Of a stretch of DNA of 41,721 bases, positions 32,465 to 39,960 are shown piece after piece. The stretch is from positions 1 to 41,721 of the forward strand of contig DDSL01000070.1 of assembly GCA_002343825.1 (NCBI GenBank). Direction: 5' to 3'. The notes below the pieces were generated by a model. That model did not search any database and was not told where the DNA came from. It saw only the letters and a list, made by a program, of their open reading frames with translations. Each line of letters opens with the position of its first letter. Positions within the stretch are counted from its first letter, which is position 1. This stretch comes from Chthonomonas sp. UBA2391 (GTDB lineage Bacteria > Armatimonadota > Fimbriimonadia > Fimbriimonadales > Fimbriimonadaceae). Made by a program: the position numbers and the translations under genes.

Positions 32465-32484
32465 GAGGTTCCGGGGGAAACCTC
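32465..32484. repeat. Short inverted repeat between divergent pil and MFS genes
   Basis: GAGGTT at 32465-32470 and AACCTC at 32479-32484 form an inverted repeat with an eight-base G-rich spacer. It lies in the 96-base gap between the ExeA-like gene and the MFS gene. It might be an operator or a chance palindrome. Confidence 0.25.
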
Positions 32485-32518
32485 ACACTGCGCTCCAGCC
32501 TGCCCGACCGGAAGTCTC

Positions 32519-33838
32519 TTGCCATACACGAGGGTCCTTGGTCCTAGCGCTTTATGCCAGACCACACCGGATCCTGTAGACTTTGGGGTTCTGTTCAGCG
32601 TCCTCCGCCACCGCGACTTCAAGCACCTCTGGCTTGGCCAGGCGATCTCCCAACTCGGAGACTCGCTCTACTTCTTGGTGTTTCTCTTCATGGTCAAGCG
32701 CCTCGGGGGTAGCGACGCCATGGTCGGGATCGTCGGCGCTCTCCAGGCCCTGCCCTATGTCGTGGTGGGCCCCTTCGCCGGAATGCTGGCCGATCGCCTC
32801 GACCGGCGCTTGATCATGGTGATGAGCGACGTGCTCAGCACCGCCATCCTCGGCTTCTTGGCGGTCCTGCTGTTCTTCGATTCGACGCCCCACGTCGCGT
32901 GGGTTATGGTCTCAGGCTTTTTGCTGAGCTGCGTCAATTCGGTCTTTGTCCCCGCCAAGTCGGCCGCGCTCCCCAGGCTGATTCCGGCCGAAGATCTTCA
33001 GGAAGCCAACGCGCTCAGCATGGCGACCCAAAACTTTGCCCCGCTGATCGGCATCGGCCTCAACTTGGGCGTCCTGAGCACTCTTGAAGCCATCGCCCCC
33101 GACTATTTCTTCCTCGTCGCGGTGGTGCTCAACATGGTCACCTTCTGCGTTTCGGCCAGCTATCTTGCCCGTCTGCCCAAGCTGCTGCCCGAACGAGGAG
33201 AAGAGGACCACCAACACCCGATCCAAGATCTCAAGGACGGCTTTCGGATGGCCTGGAGCGAGCCCGTCATCCGCACCGCCCTCTGGGCCGGAGCCGGCGT
33301 GAGTTTCTGTGTCGCCCCCTTCATGATCATCCATCTCAGGGTCAACGAGGAGTGGTATGGCGGCAAGTTCTGGACCCTCAGCCTCTTCGAGGGCGCGTTC
33401 GTGCTCAGCATGGTCATCACGAGCCTTGCCCTTGGCAAGGTGAAGATCTTGCACCCCGGCCGTGCCTACCTCCTCGGGATGACGATCATCGCGATCTTTG
33501 TCGCCGCGATGGCCGCCAGCCGCAACATTTGGCTCTATACGCTTTGGAACTTTGTCTGCGGGCTCGGACTGCCTCTGGCCTCGATTCCGATCACCTACTA
33601 CATCCAGGTGGCCACGCCCGACGCCTTCCGTGGACGCGTGATGAGCCTCTTTGGAATGGTCAGCCAGGCGGTCGCGCCGATCGGAATGTTGATCGGCGGA
33701 TGGCTCTTGAGCCAAGTGGGGCCAGCCCCCATGTTTCTGTTCATGGGCGGGGGAATGGGCGTGATGTGTCTCTTGCTCTTGGCGAGCCGACCCTTCCTCG
33801 CCGCTCGCCAACCCGAACCCGAGTCGAAAACCCCCTAG
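32519..33838 (+). CDS. MFS transporter (EntS-like family)
   Basis: A 439-residue major facilitator with about 12 helices. The opening VLRHRDFKHLWLGQAISQLGDSLYFLVFLF, the loop 2-3 signature GPFAGMLADRLDRRLIMVMSD, and the matching second-half loop YYIQVATPDAFRGRVMSLFGMV place it in the MFS_3/EntS-like exporter group. The substrate is unknown. The start is uncertain: TTG at 32519 is the only start before the first helix, but it gives a 22-residue tail of unclear value and only a weak GGAAG before it. Its stop TAG is shared in the palindrome CCTAGG with the convergent small gene. Confidence 0.85.
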   Translation: MPYTRVLGPSALCQTTPDPVDFGVLFSVLRHRDFKHLWLGQAISQLGDSLYFLVFLFMVKRLGGSDAMVGIVGALQALPYVVVGPFAGMLADRLDRRLIMVMSDVLSTAILGFLAVLLFFDSTPHVAWVMVSGFLLSCVNSVFVPAKSAALPRLIPAEDLQEANALSMATQNFAPLIGIGLNLGVLSTLEAIAPDYFFLVAVVLNMVTFCVSASYLARLPKLLPERGEEDHQHPIQDLKDGFRMAWSEPVIRTALWAGAGVSFCVAPFMIIHLRVNEEWYGGKFWTLSLFEGAFVLSMVITSLALGKVKILHPGRAYLLGMTIIAIFVAAMAASRNIWLYTLWNFVCGLGLPLASIPITYYIQVATPDAFRGRVMSLFGMVSQAVAPIGMLIGGWLLSQVGPAPMFLFMGGGMGVMCLLLLASRPFLAARQPEPESKTP

Positions 33839-34149
33839 GGCCAGGGGCCTAAGCAGATGATCCGGTCGCCGTATTGCTCGGCCAATGCCGCCCCGATCGG
33901 GTCGACAAACTCTTCCACCCTTTCACCCAGCTCGGGCACCTGCAAGATATGGGTCACGTGGTCCACCGAGGGCCCCAGGACCTCGCCCGTCGTTCCATCA
34001 AAGGAGAGCTCCAGCGGCCCCTCATGGCTCTCCGCCAAAACCTCGGCCAGCTCAGCCACGTCGGCCAGAAGCTCCTCCAGACTCGACGCCGAGGAATGCG
34101 CAACCTTTAGATTGCCGAATTGATCGGTGTTTTCCCAGTTCAGGGGCAT
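33835..34149 (-). CDS. Small hypothetical protein
   Basis: A 104-residue acidic protein without signal peptide or membrane segment. A helix rich in Glu, Leu and Ala (about residues 22-42) is followed by a beta-like stretch (GPLELSFDGTTGEVLG) and a second helix around PELGERVEEFVDPIGAAL. I do not recognise the family. The coding strand is preferred because the composition is normal here and Pro/Ser/Arg-rich in the opposite frames. A -10-like TAGACT lies seven bases before the ATG. Its stop overlaps the MFS stop. Confidence 0.6.
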   Translation of the reverse strand: MPLNWENTDQFGNLKVAHSSASSLEELLADVAELAEVLAESHEGPLELSFDGTTGEVLGPSVDHVTHILQVPELGERVEEFVDPIGAALAEQYGDRIICLGPWP

Positions 34150-34156
34150 GATCGTG

Positions 34157-34162
34157 AGTCTA
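34157..34162 (-). promoter_or_regulatory. Candidate -10 of the small hypothetical gene
   Basis: TAGACT on the minus strand is seven bases before the ATG at 34149, with no Shine-Dalgarno sequence. The spacing is the same as for the tricorn-like gene and fits a leaderless transcript. Confidence 0.35.
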
Positions 34163-34181
34163 TCCCGACGGCCCGGCTCGG

Positions 34182-34195
34182 TACACTCGTAGATT
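34182..34195 (+). promoter_or_regulatory. Candidate -10 elements of the flavoprotein gene
   Basis: TACACT (34182-34187) and TAGATT (34190-34195) both resemble -10 boxes and lie 19 and 11 bases before the ATG at 34207. The leader would be short either way. The region is divergent with the small hypothetical gene. Confidence 0.3.
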
Positions 34196-34206
34196 CAAGA
34201 ATCAGC

Positions 34207-35208
34207 ATGGCTAATCGCGTAGACGTCACGATCATCGGAGGCGGGCCCGTCGGCCTCTTCGCCAGTTTTTATGCCGGACTCCGGGGCATGAGTGTCCGGA
34301 TCGTCGACAGTCTGCCCGATCTCGGCGGACAACTCACCGCGCTCTATCCCGAGAAGTACGTCTATGACATGCCCGGTTTTCCGCGCGTCTTGGCCAAGGA
34401 CCTCGCCCGAGATCTCATCGCCCAAGGGACCCAGTTCAAACCCGAAATCGCCCTCGGAGTGACCGCCGAAACCCTCATCGCAGAAGGCGAAGACGGATAC
34501 ACCATCCAGACCCGAGATGGGCAGAATCTGCCGACCCGCACCGTCATCATCGCAGCCGGAAACGGGAGCTTTAGCCCCACTAAGCTCGGCGTCGAGCGAG
34601 AAGAAGCCTTTGCCGAATCGGGTTGCCTTTTCTATGGCGTCCGCGAACGAGCCGTGTTTGCGGGCAAAAAGCTCGTGATCGTCGGAGGCGGGGATAGCGC
34701 CTTCGACTGGGCGCTCAGCCTGAGCGAGATCGCCGAATCGATCCACCTCGTCCACCGGCGCGACCAGTTTCGAGCCCACGAAGACACCGTCGAGCGGGTC
34801 CGCCAAACCCCCACCCAATTCAAACTTTGGTCGGTTGTCCACGAACTCCGCGGAAACGGCAAGCTGGAGAGCATCCTGCTGGAAAACACCCAAACCAAAG
34901 AGCGCGAAGAGCTCCCCGCCGACGCGGTCGTCGTCAATATTGGGTTCAAGTCCTCACTCGGACCGATGAAGGATTGGGGCATGGTGATCGAAAAGAACCA
35001 GATCGTGGTGGACCATCAATTCCGCACGAACCTGCCGGGGATCTTCGCCGTGGGGGACGTCTGCGCCTTTGACGGCAAGATCAAGCTGATCGCCACCGGC
35101 GTGGGCGAGGCCGCCAGCGCCGTCTGCCAAGCCAAAACCCTGCTCGACCCCAGCGCCAAACTCTTCCCCGGCCACAGCAGCGACCTCGAACTCCCCACCC
35201 CGGTCTAA
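34207..35208 (+). CDS. Ferredoxin/flavodoxin-NADP reductase (thioredoxin-reductase-like type)
   Basis: A 333-residue two-dinucleotide-domain flavoprotein. FAD binding: DVTIIGGGPVG (residues 6-16) and the later GIFAVGDVCAFDGKIKLIATGVGEA. NADPH binding: VIVGGGDSAFDWALSL (from about 157) and HRRDQFRAHE. It has only a single Cys where thioredoxin reductases carry the CxxC, so the YumC-like ferredoxin-NADP reductase family fits best; such enzymes pass electrons between NADPH and ferredoxin. The start is ATG 34207, with only a weak AAGA before it. The stop TAA overlaps the vapC stop by three bases on the opposite strand. Confidence 0.9.
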   Translation: MANRVDVTIIGGGPVGLFASFYAGLRGMSVRIVDSLPDLGGQLTALYPEKYVYDMPGFPRVLAKDLARDLIAQGTQFKPEIALGVTAETLIAEGEDGYTIQTRDGQNLPTRTVIIAAGNGSFSPTKLGVEREEAFAESGCLFYGVRERAVFAGKKLVIVGGGDSAFDWALSLSEIAESIHLVHRRDQFRAHEDTVERVRQTPTQFKLWSVVHELRGNGKLESILLENTQTKEREELPADAVVVNIGFKSSLGPMKDWGMVIEKNQIVVDHQFRTNLPGIFAVGDVCAFDGKIKLIATGVGEAASAVCQAKTLLDPSAKLFPGHSSDLELPTPV

Positions 35209-35600
35209 GGCGGGGACAGCGCGCTCCGAATGTCGGTCTGGAAGAAATCGTCCCCGACAAACAGCAGGCTCCGACCTGTAGTTTTGGCCAGCGCGTAGGA
35301 AACGCAGTCACCGAAATTGAGATTCGCCGGATGTCGGCCCTTGCCAAACGCCTCGAATGCTCGCCCCGCCACCACCGCCATCTCGGGGGTGAAGTCGACC
35401 AGCTCGATCCCGAAGTCCGACAATTTTTGCCCTAAAATCTCACCCGTTTGCGGGCCGAAGTACTTGACCAAAACCATGTGGGCTTCCAGGTAGCTCGGCG
35501 CAGCCATGATCGGCGCGGCTTCCAGCAAAATTCGACCGATCTGATCGGCGAGCGGCTCTTCGAGCAAGACCGCAACCAGCGCTGAGGTGTCAACGACCAT
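35205..35600 (-). CDS. vapC: VapC-like PIN-domain toxin
   Basis: A 131-residue PIN-domain ribonuclease of a type II toxin-antitoxin pair. Acidic active-site residues are visible: Asp4 in VVDTSAL, Glu in SYLEAHMVL, Asp in NFGDCVSYALA, and Asp in FVGDDFFQTD. The NFGDCxxYALA form is common in the VapC group paired with Rv0623-type antitoxins. VapC enzymes usually cut tRNA or rRNA, but the target here is unknown. The ATG overlaps the antitoxin stop by one base (TGATG). Confidence 0.92.
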   Translation of the reverse strand: MVVDTSALVAVLLEEPLADQIGRILLEAAPIMAAPSYLEAHMVLVKYFGPQTGEILGQKLSDFGIELVDFTPEMAVVAGRAFEAFGKGRHPANLNFGDCVSYALAKTTGRSLLFVGDDFFQTDIRSALSPP

Positions 35601-35854
35601 CAGTCCTCATAGAGGGCGTCGAATTCTTGCTTCGGGATCTGCTTTCCACGCGCATCAGGCGGGAGCTGAGGCCAAACGTTTTGCTCCAGATCTTGGCGAA
35701 TCGCTTGCCAGCGCTCTTCGGTTGAGGGCAAGTCCATGCGCTTCCGCCGTTCTTCTAGGGCTTTTCTTATCGCCTCGGTCTTCGTTTCGCCCGTCGCCCG
35801 CGCGATCTCGGCAGCCAGCCGCTCGACCTCCGAGTTCTTGATGTTTAGCGCCAT
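35600..35854 (-). CDS. vapB: VapB-like antitoxin (Rv0623 type)
   Basis: An 84-residue antitoxin. The N-terminal MALNIKNSEVERLAAEIARATGETKTEAIRKAL is the Rv0623-like DNA-binding segment (ribbon-helix-helix class), and the acidic tail (after KQEFDALYED) would wrap the toxin. It is directly upstream of vapC. A palindrome covering the start codon and a -10-like TAAAAT six bases before the ATG suggest self-repression by the antitoxin or the complex. Confidence 0.92.
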   Translation of the reverse strand: MALNIKNSEVERLAAEIARATGETKTEAIRKALEERRKRMDLPSTEERWQAIRQDLEQNVWPQLPPDARGKQIPKQEFDALYED

Positions 35855-35866
35855 GGTACCATTTTA
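35853..35866 (-). promoter_or_regulatory. vapBC -10 element and palindromic operator
   Basis: The perfect ten-base palindrome ATGGTACCAT (35853-35862) overlaps both the vapB ATG and the -10-like TAAAAT (35866-35861 on the minus strand). The hexamer ends six bases before the ATG. Binding of VapB here would block the promoter. The upstream AACGTT may extend the site. Confidence 0.45.
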
Positions 35867-35933
35867 ACGTTTTCTACCCTCCAAAGGTTTCAAGGCACAA
35901 ACGCTAGGTCACAGACTCAACCGAGCTTTGTCC

Positions 35934-37286
35934 CTACCCCCGGATCATGGCGAGGAGTTCTTCGGTTTTGTCTTGCATCAGCTGGGCGTTCCCGCGGCTT
36001 TCGACGTTGAGGCGGATCACCGGTTCGGTGTTGCTGCCTCGCAGGTTAAAGCGCCAGTCGGCGTAGTCGATGCTCAGCCCGTCGATTTTGTCGATGGCGC
36101 CACCCGCGCCATAGGCCGCCTCGACCTTGGCCAAAACCTCCGGAACGCTTTCCACTGTCGAATTGATCTCGCCACTGCAAGGATAGTTGGCCATCATCTC
36201 GCCGACTAGCTCGCCGAGCGAGAGGCCCGACTTGCTCAGCAGGTCGCAGATCATCATCAGCGGGATCATGCCGCTGTCGCAATACCAGTGCCCCTTAAAG
36301 TAGTGGTGGGCGCTCATCTCCCCGCCGTAGGTCGCCTGCTCCGCGCGCATCTTCTCCTTGATGAAGGCATGGCCGCTCTTGCAGACGACGGCTCGTCCGC
36401 CAAGCCGGCCCACGACATCGAGCGTGTTCCAAGTGAGTCGCGGGTCGTAGATGATGGTCTGGTTGGGGTCGACCGTCAGCAGGGCCTGGGCCAAAACTCC
36501 GACGATGTAATACCCCTCGATAAAGTTGCCTTCGGCATCGAGGAAAAAGCAGCGGTCATAGTCGCCATCCCACGCGACGCCTAGGTCATAGCCCCCGGCG
36601 CGGAGCTTTTCTTCGCTGCGGGCGCGGGCCTCGGGCAGGATCGGGTTGGGAACCCCATGCGGAAAAGTGCCATCCGGTTCGAAGAGCATCTTTTCGACCT
36701 GGAGCGGCAGGTGCGGCATTAGCTTTTCCATCGCGATCCCGGCCGCGCCGTTGCCCACGTCGGCCAAAACGCGAAGGGGCTTCAGGTTTGCCACATCGGC
36801 AAATTGGAGAAGGTGCTGGACGAAATCGTCGTAACAATCCTGCTGCCGAACGCTGCCGGTGCGCCCTGCAGCGGGGCCGAAGTCTTGCTCGGCGGTACGC
36901 CGCTCGATATCGAAGAGGCCGGTGTCGCCGCTGATGGGGCGACTCTCGCTGCGGACCATCTTCATGCCGTTGTATTGCGGCGGATTGTGGCTGGCGGTAA
37001 TCATCACGCCGCCGTCATAACCATAGTGCGCGGTGGCAAAGTACACCATCTCGGTGCCGACCATGCCCAGATCGATCACGTCGCTGCCGCCCTCGGTCAG
37101 TCCCCGGCTGAGGGCCTCGGCGAGCTCGGGTCCGCTCAGGCGGATGTCGTAGCCGATGCAGACGGTCTTGGGCTGAACTTCCGCCGCGTACGCGCGCCCG
37201 ATCCGGTAAGCGATTTCGGGGTTGAGCTCGGTGGGGACGACGCCGCGCACGTCGTACGCCTTAAAGCAGGGGAGGAACTTGCCCAT
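35934..37286 (-). CDS. Phosphomannomutase/phosphoglucomutase
   Basis: A 450-residue alpha-D-phosphohexomutase that moves phosphate between C6 and C1 of mannose or glucose phosphates, supplying sugar nucleotides. The phosphoserine loop ITASHNPPQYNGMK has Ser99. The magnesium loop is DGDYDR at residues 240-245, with an unusual Tyr at the variable place. The sugar loop is near GGEMSAHHYF, and the C-terminal phosphate site is RGSNTEPVIRL. I start at ATG 37286, preceded by AGGTGAG; an upstream reading from 37415 adds Arg/Pro-rich sequence without homology. Dual specificity is usual in this group, so manB versus pgm cannot be decided. Confidence 0.92.
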   Translation of the reverse strand: MGKFLPCFKAYDVRGVVPTELNPEIAYRIGRAYAAEVQPKTVCIGYDIRLSGPELAEALSRGLTEGGSDVIDLGMVGTEMVYFATAHYGYDGGVMITASHNPPQYNGMKMVRSESRPISGDTGLFDIERRTAEQDFGPAAGRTGSVRQQDCYDDFVQHLLQFADVANLKPLRVLADVGNGAAGIAMEKLMPHLPLQVEKMLFEPDGTFPHGVPNPILPEARARSEEKLRAGGYDLGVAWDGDYDRCFFLDAEGNFIEGYYIVGVLAQALLTVDPNQTIIYDPRLTWNTLDVVGRLGGRAVVCKSGHAFIKEKMRAEQATYGGEMSAHHYFKGHWYCDSGMIPLMMICDLLSKSGLSLGELVGEMMANYPCSGEINSTVESVPEVLAKVEAAYGAGGAIDKIDGLSIDYADWRFNLRGSNTEPVIRLNVESRGNAQLMQDKTEELLAMIRG

Positions 37287-37319
37287 CTCACCTGCGTTTT
37301 TACCCGGATTGGGCCTTGA

Positions 37320-37359
37320 GATTCGGGGGTGCGGCAGCCTTGTCGCACCCCCGGGAATC
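37320..37359 (-). terminator. Hairpin between the GYF_2 gene and the phosphohexomutase
   Basis: GGGGGTGCG at 37325-37333 pairs perfectly with CGCACCCCC at 37344-37352, extended by GATTC/GAATC beyond two unpaired G residues. It lies in the 79-base gap between two minus-strand genes. No T-run follows on the minus strand, so it may be a weak terminator or an mRNA-processing or stability element. Confidence 0.45.
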
Positions 37360-37365
37360 TTGGTT

Positions 37366-38025
37366 CTAACCGCCGATCTCGGGGCTGACCGCCGAGGTTG
37401 TCCCCAGCAGCGCACCCGTGGCGATTGCGATGATGACCAGCACGATCGTCACCGCGATGAAGGCAAGAGCCCATGTTCGCCAGACCCGCTGACAAGCGAG
37501 GCAGTCATCCACGGTCGCAAAGCGGCCACTTTCCCAGGCCCACTTGTTCCCGTTGAGGCCGGTGTAGATCGCGCCGCCGAGCTGCAAGAAGAATCCGACA
37601 ATGGGAACAAAGCCCGCAACGAGCAGCAGCAGAAGGATCGGCTTCCGGTGGTTCAGGCCCCAAATCCAGCTGAACCAAAAAGCGCCCCAGTTGAATCCCG
37701 CCGGCATCACTTGGTTGCCCATCATCGGGCCGCGCGGATAATTGGAGGGTTGCTGACCCCACGAGGCCGGAGCGGCACCGGGACCATTTGCAGGGGCATC
37801 CGCCGAAGGAGCCGAGTATCCCGGAGCGTAGCCGGGATTCGAAGCCGCCGGGGCCGCAAATCCGAGGGCCGGTACCATCGATGCCGGGATCGGATTCCCG
37901 CCAAGCTCGGGGGCCAACATGGTGTTTGGCTGAACGCGGCCTTGGTTTTTCCAGTCCAGCAAGGTCGCGACATCTGCCGGCCCATACTGGTTTCCATCCG
38001 GCCCAATCACAAAGTATTTTTCCAT
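37366..38025 (-). CDS. GYF_2-domain membrane protein, copy 2
   Basis: A 219-residue protein with an N-terminal GYF_2 (DUF4339-like) domain, residues 1-50: FVIGPDGNQYGPADVATLLDW then GRVQPNTML. A Pro/Ala/Gly-rich linker (about 55-105) leads to a membrane part with FNWGAFWFSWIWGLNHRKPILLLL, a second helix, the conserved WAWESGRFATVDDCLACQ with a Cys pair, and a final helix. GYF_2 domains are thought to mediate protein contacts. It is a close paralogue of the gene at 38083 and lies 57 bases after it. A -10-like TAGAAC is seven bases before the ATG. Confidence 0.8.
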   Translation of the reverse strand: MEKYFVIGPDGNQYGPADVATLLDWKNQGRVQPNTMLAPELGGNPIPASMVPALGFAAPAASNPGYAPGYSAPSADAPANGPGAAPASWGQQPSNYPRGPMMGNQVMPAGFNWGAFWFSWIWGLNHRKPILLLLLVAGFVPIVGFFLQLGGAIYTGLNGNKWAWESGRFATVDDCLACQRVWRTWALAFIAVTIVLVIIAIATGALLGTTSAVSPEIGG

Positions 38026-38082
38026 GGCGAGAGTTCTACTTTACTCCGACGAACCGAACCAAACATTCGGCGCAGAAAGCCC

Positions 38083-38721
38083 CTAGCTTTTTGTCCCGCC
38101 GCCAGCCAGGAGTCCAAAGACGGCTAGGGCAGCGAAGATCAAGCCGAGGACCACGAACCCAATCGCCCACCGGGTCCACTTCTTCTGGCACGCGCGACAG
38201 TCTTCAGTGGTGGCAAATCGTCCGCTTTCCCATGCCCAGCGGTTGCCCTTGATCCCTGCATAGATCATCCCTCCGAGCTGCAAAAACGGACCCGCGAAGG
38301 GTACGAACCCAGCCGGAATCAGGAGCAGCAGGATCGGCTTCTTGTGAAAGCAACCCCACAGCCAGCCGAAGAAGAAAGCGCCAAAGTTGAATCCGCGCGG
38401 GGCCTCGCCCTGAATCGCCTCAAACCGAGGATAGTTGGATTGAAGCGCGCCCGGGTGCGCGGGGATCGTCGGCTCCTCGCCCCAGGCTGGGTTCGAGGCG
38501 ATCGAAGCCGGATGACTCGCCGGCATCGCATGCGCCGGAACCCCACTCCCGGCGAATCCCAAAGCGGGCAGAGTCCCCGCGACGAGCTTCTGTCCATTCG
38601 TCGTGGATTCCAAAACGGTATCAGGCCAAAGCCGCTCTTCCTGCTTCCATTGCAGCAAAATCCCTAAATCGGCGGGCCCGTATTTTTGCCCGTCTGTCCC
38701 CAAAACATAAAAGGTCTGCAT
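38083..38721 (-). CDS. GYF_2-domain membrane protein, copy 1
   Basis: A 212-residue paralogue of the next gene, with the same order: GYF_2 domain (FYVLGTDGQKYGPADLGILLQW), linker, FNFGAFFFGWLWGCFHKKPILLLL, a second helix, WAWESGRFATTEDCRACQ, and a last helix with a short Gly-rich tail. I start at ATG 38721 because it aligns with the start of the paralogue; reading on to 38949 would add 76 residues overlapping the divergent aminotransferase gene. The function is unknown; the pair looks like a tandem duplication. Confidence 0.8.
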   Translation of the reverse strand: MQTFYVLGTDGQKYGPADLGILLQWKQEERLWPDTVLESTTNGQKLVAGTLPALGFAGSGVPAHAMPASHPASIASNPAWGEEPTIPAHPGALQSNYPRFEAIQGEAPRGFNFGAFFFGWLWGCFHKKPILLLLIPAGFVPFAGPFLQLGGMIYAGIKGNRWAWESGRFATTEDCRACQKKWTRWAIGFVVLGLIFAALAVFGLLAGGGTKS

Positions 38722-38798
38722 CGTGGATTGAACCTTCCCTTCTAGCTTCTTCCACATCAATCGCCAAAAATCGTTAAGATTCAGGCCGCCCGGAGAGA

Positions 38799-38804
38799 TA
38801 CAAT
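38799..38804 (+). promoter_or_regulatory. Candidate -10 of the DegT-family gene
   Basis: TACAAT at 38799-38804 ends ten bases before the ATG at 38815. TTAAGA at 38774-38779 is a weak -35 candidate at 19 bases. A GGGAG directly before the ATG is too close to be a good ribosome site. Confidence 0.4.
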
Positions 38805-38814
38805 TCAGGGAGCA

Positions 38815-39936
38815 ATGGCCATTTCCACGCAGGCTCATCTTCGGGTCCCCTTTTTGGACCTCGTGGCCCAATACAACGACGTCAAGCCCGAACTCGATGC
38901 AATCATCGCCGAGATCTTTGCCACCGGTGCCTATGTCTTGGGCAAACACAACTCTTGGCTAGAAGAAAACGTGGCCGCTCTGCACGGGGTGGATCATGCC
39001 ATCGCGGTGAATAGCGGAACCGACGCGCTTCGCATCGCGATGCAAGCCTGCGGCCTCGGATGCGGCGACGAAGTCATTACCACCGCGTTCACCTTTGTCG
39101 CCACCATCGAAACCGCGATCCAGCTTGGGGTCAAGCCCGTTTTCGTCGATATCGAGCCGGTGGCCTTCCAGATCGACGTCAGCAAGATCGAGGCCGCCAT
39201 CACCCCGAACACCAAGGCCATCCTGCCAATTCACCTCTTTGGTCAGATGTGCGAGATGGAGAAGATCCACGCCATCGCCAAGAAGCACAACCTGATGGTC
39301 CTCGAAGATTCGGCCCAGGCCATCCTCAGCCAGCGAGAGGGCGTCTATGCCGGCAACGGAAGCATCGCCAGCGGCATCAGCTTCTATGTCACCAAAAACC
39401 TGGGCGCTGCCGGGGATGGAGGCATGATCCTCACTAATGACCCCGAAGTCGCCCGCCGGTCCAAGTCTCTGCGGGTCCACGGCATGGGTCGTGAACGCTA
39501 TTACTACGACGAGATCGGCTACACCAGCCGGCTCAGCGAGATCCAAGCCGCGGTGCTCCGGGTCAAGCTCGGCAAGCTCCAACAATGGACCGAGCGACGC
39601 CAGCAGATTGCCGACCGCTACAACGAGGCCTTTGCCAAGAGTCACGTCACTCCCCCGGTCACCCTCCCAGGCAACAACCACACCTGGCACCAGTACACCG
39701 TCCGGACCGACCGCCGAGACCACCTGCAAGCCCACTTGCAGGAGCGGAACATCGACTCGATGATCTACTACCCGGTGCCTCTCCACTACCACGAGCCCTA
39801 TCGCTTCTTGGGATGTGAACCCGGCCAATTGCCCGAAACGGAACGAGCGTGTCTTGAGGTCCTGAGTCTGCCCGTGCACCAACACATGACCGATGCCCAG
39901 GTGGATGCTGTGATCGCTGCCGTCAAGGCGTTTTGA
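38815..39936 (+). CDS. DegT/DnrJ/EryC1/StrS-family PLP aminotransferase
   Basis: A 373-residue sugar-aminotransferase-type enzyme. The PLP lysine is Lys194 in SFYVTKNLGA; EDSAQA carries the Asp that contacts the pyridine nitrogen; NSGTDALRIAMQACGLGCGDEVITTAFTFVAT is the typical N-terminal cofactor region. The VPFLDL opening is classic for the family. These enzymes aminate keto-sugar nucleotides for surface glycans or antibiotics; the exact substrate is unknown. No other nucleotide-sugar genes sit beside it except the phosphohexomutase a few genes away. Confidence 0.92.
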   Translation: MAISTQAHLRVPFLDLVAQYNDVKPELDAIIAEIFATGAYVLGKHNSWLEENVAALHGVDHAIAVNSGTDALRIAMQACGLGCGDEVITTAFTFVATIETAIQLGVKPVFVDIEPVAFQIDVSKIEAAITPNTKAILPIHLFGQMCEMEKIHAIAKKHNLMVLEDSAQAILSQREGVYAGNGSIASGISFYVTKNLGAAGDGGMILTNDPEVARRSKSLRVHGMGRERYYYDEIGYTSRLSEIQAAVLRVKLGKLQQWTERRQQIADRYNEAFAKSHVTPPVTLPGNNHTWHQYTVRTDRRDHLQAHLQERNIDSMIYYPVPLHYHEPYRFLGCEPGQLPETERACLEVLSLPVHQHMTDAQVDAVIAAVKAF

Positions 39937-39960
39937 TTCGTCTCTAGAGTCGGAGCAGTC

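Noticed and set aside
34207..35208. Thioredoxin reductase
   Set aside because: The redox-active CxxC in the NADPH domain is absent; only one Cys is present in that region.
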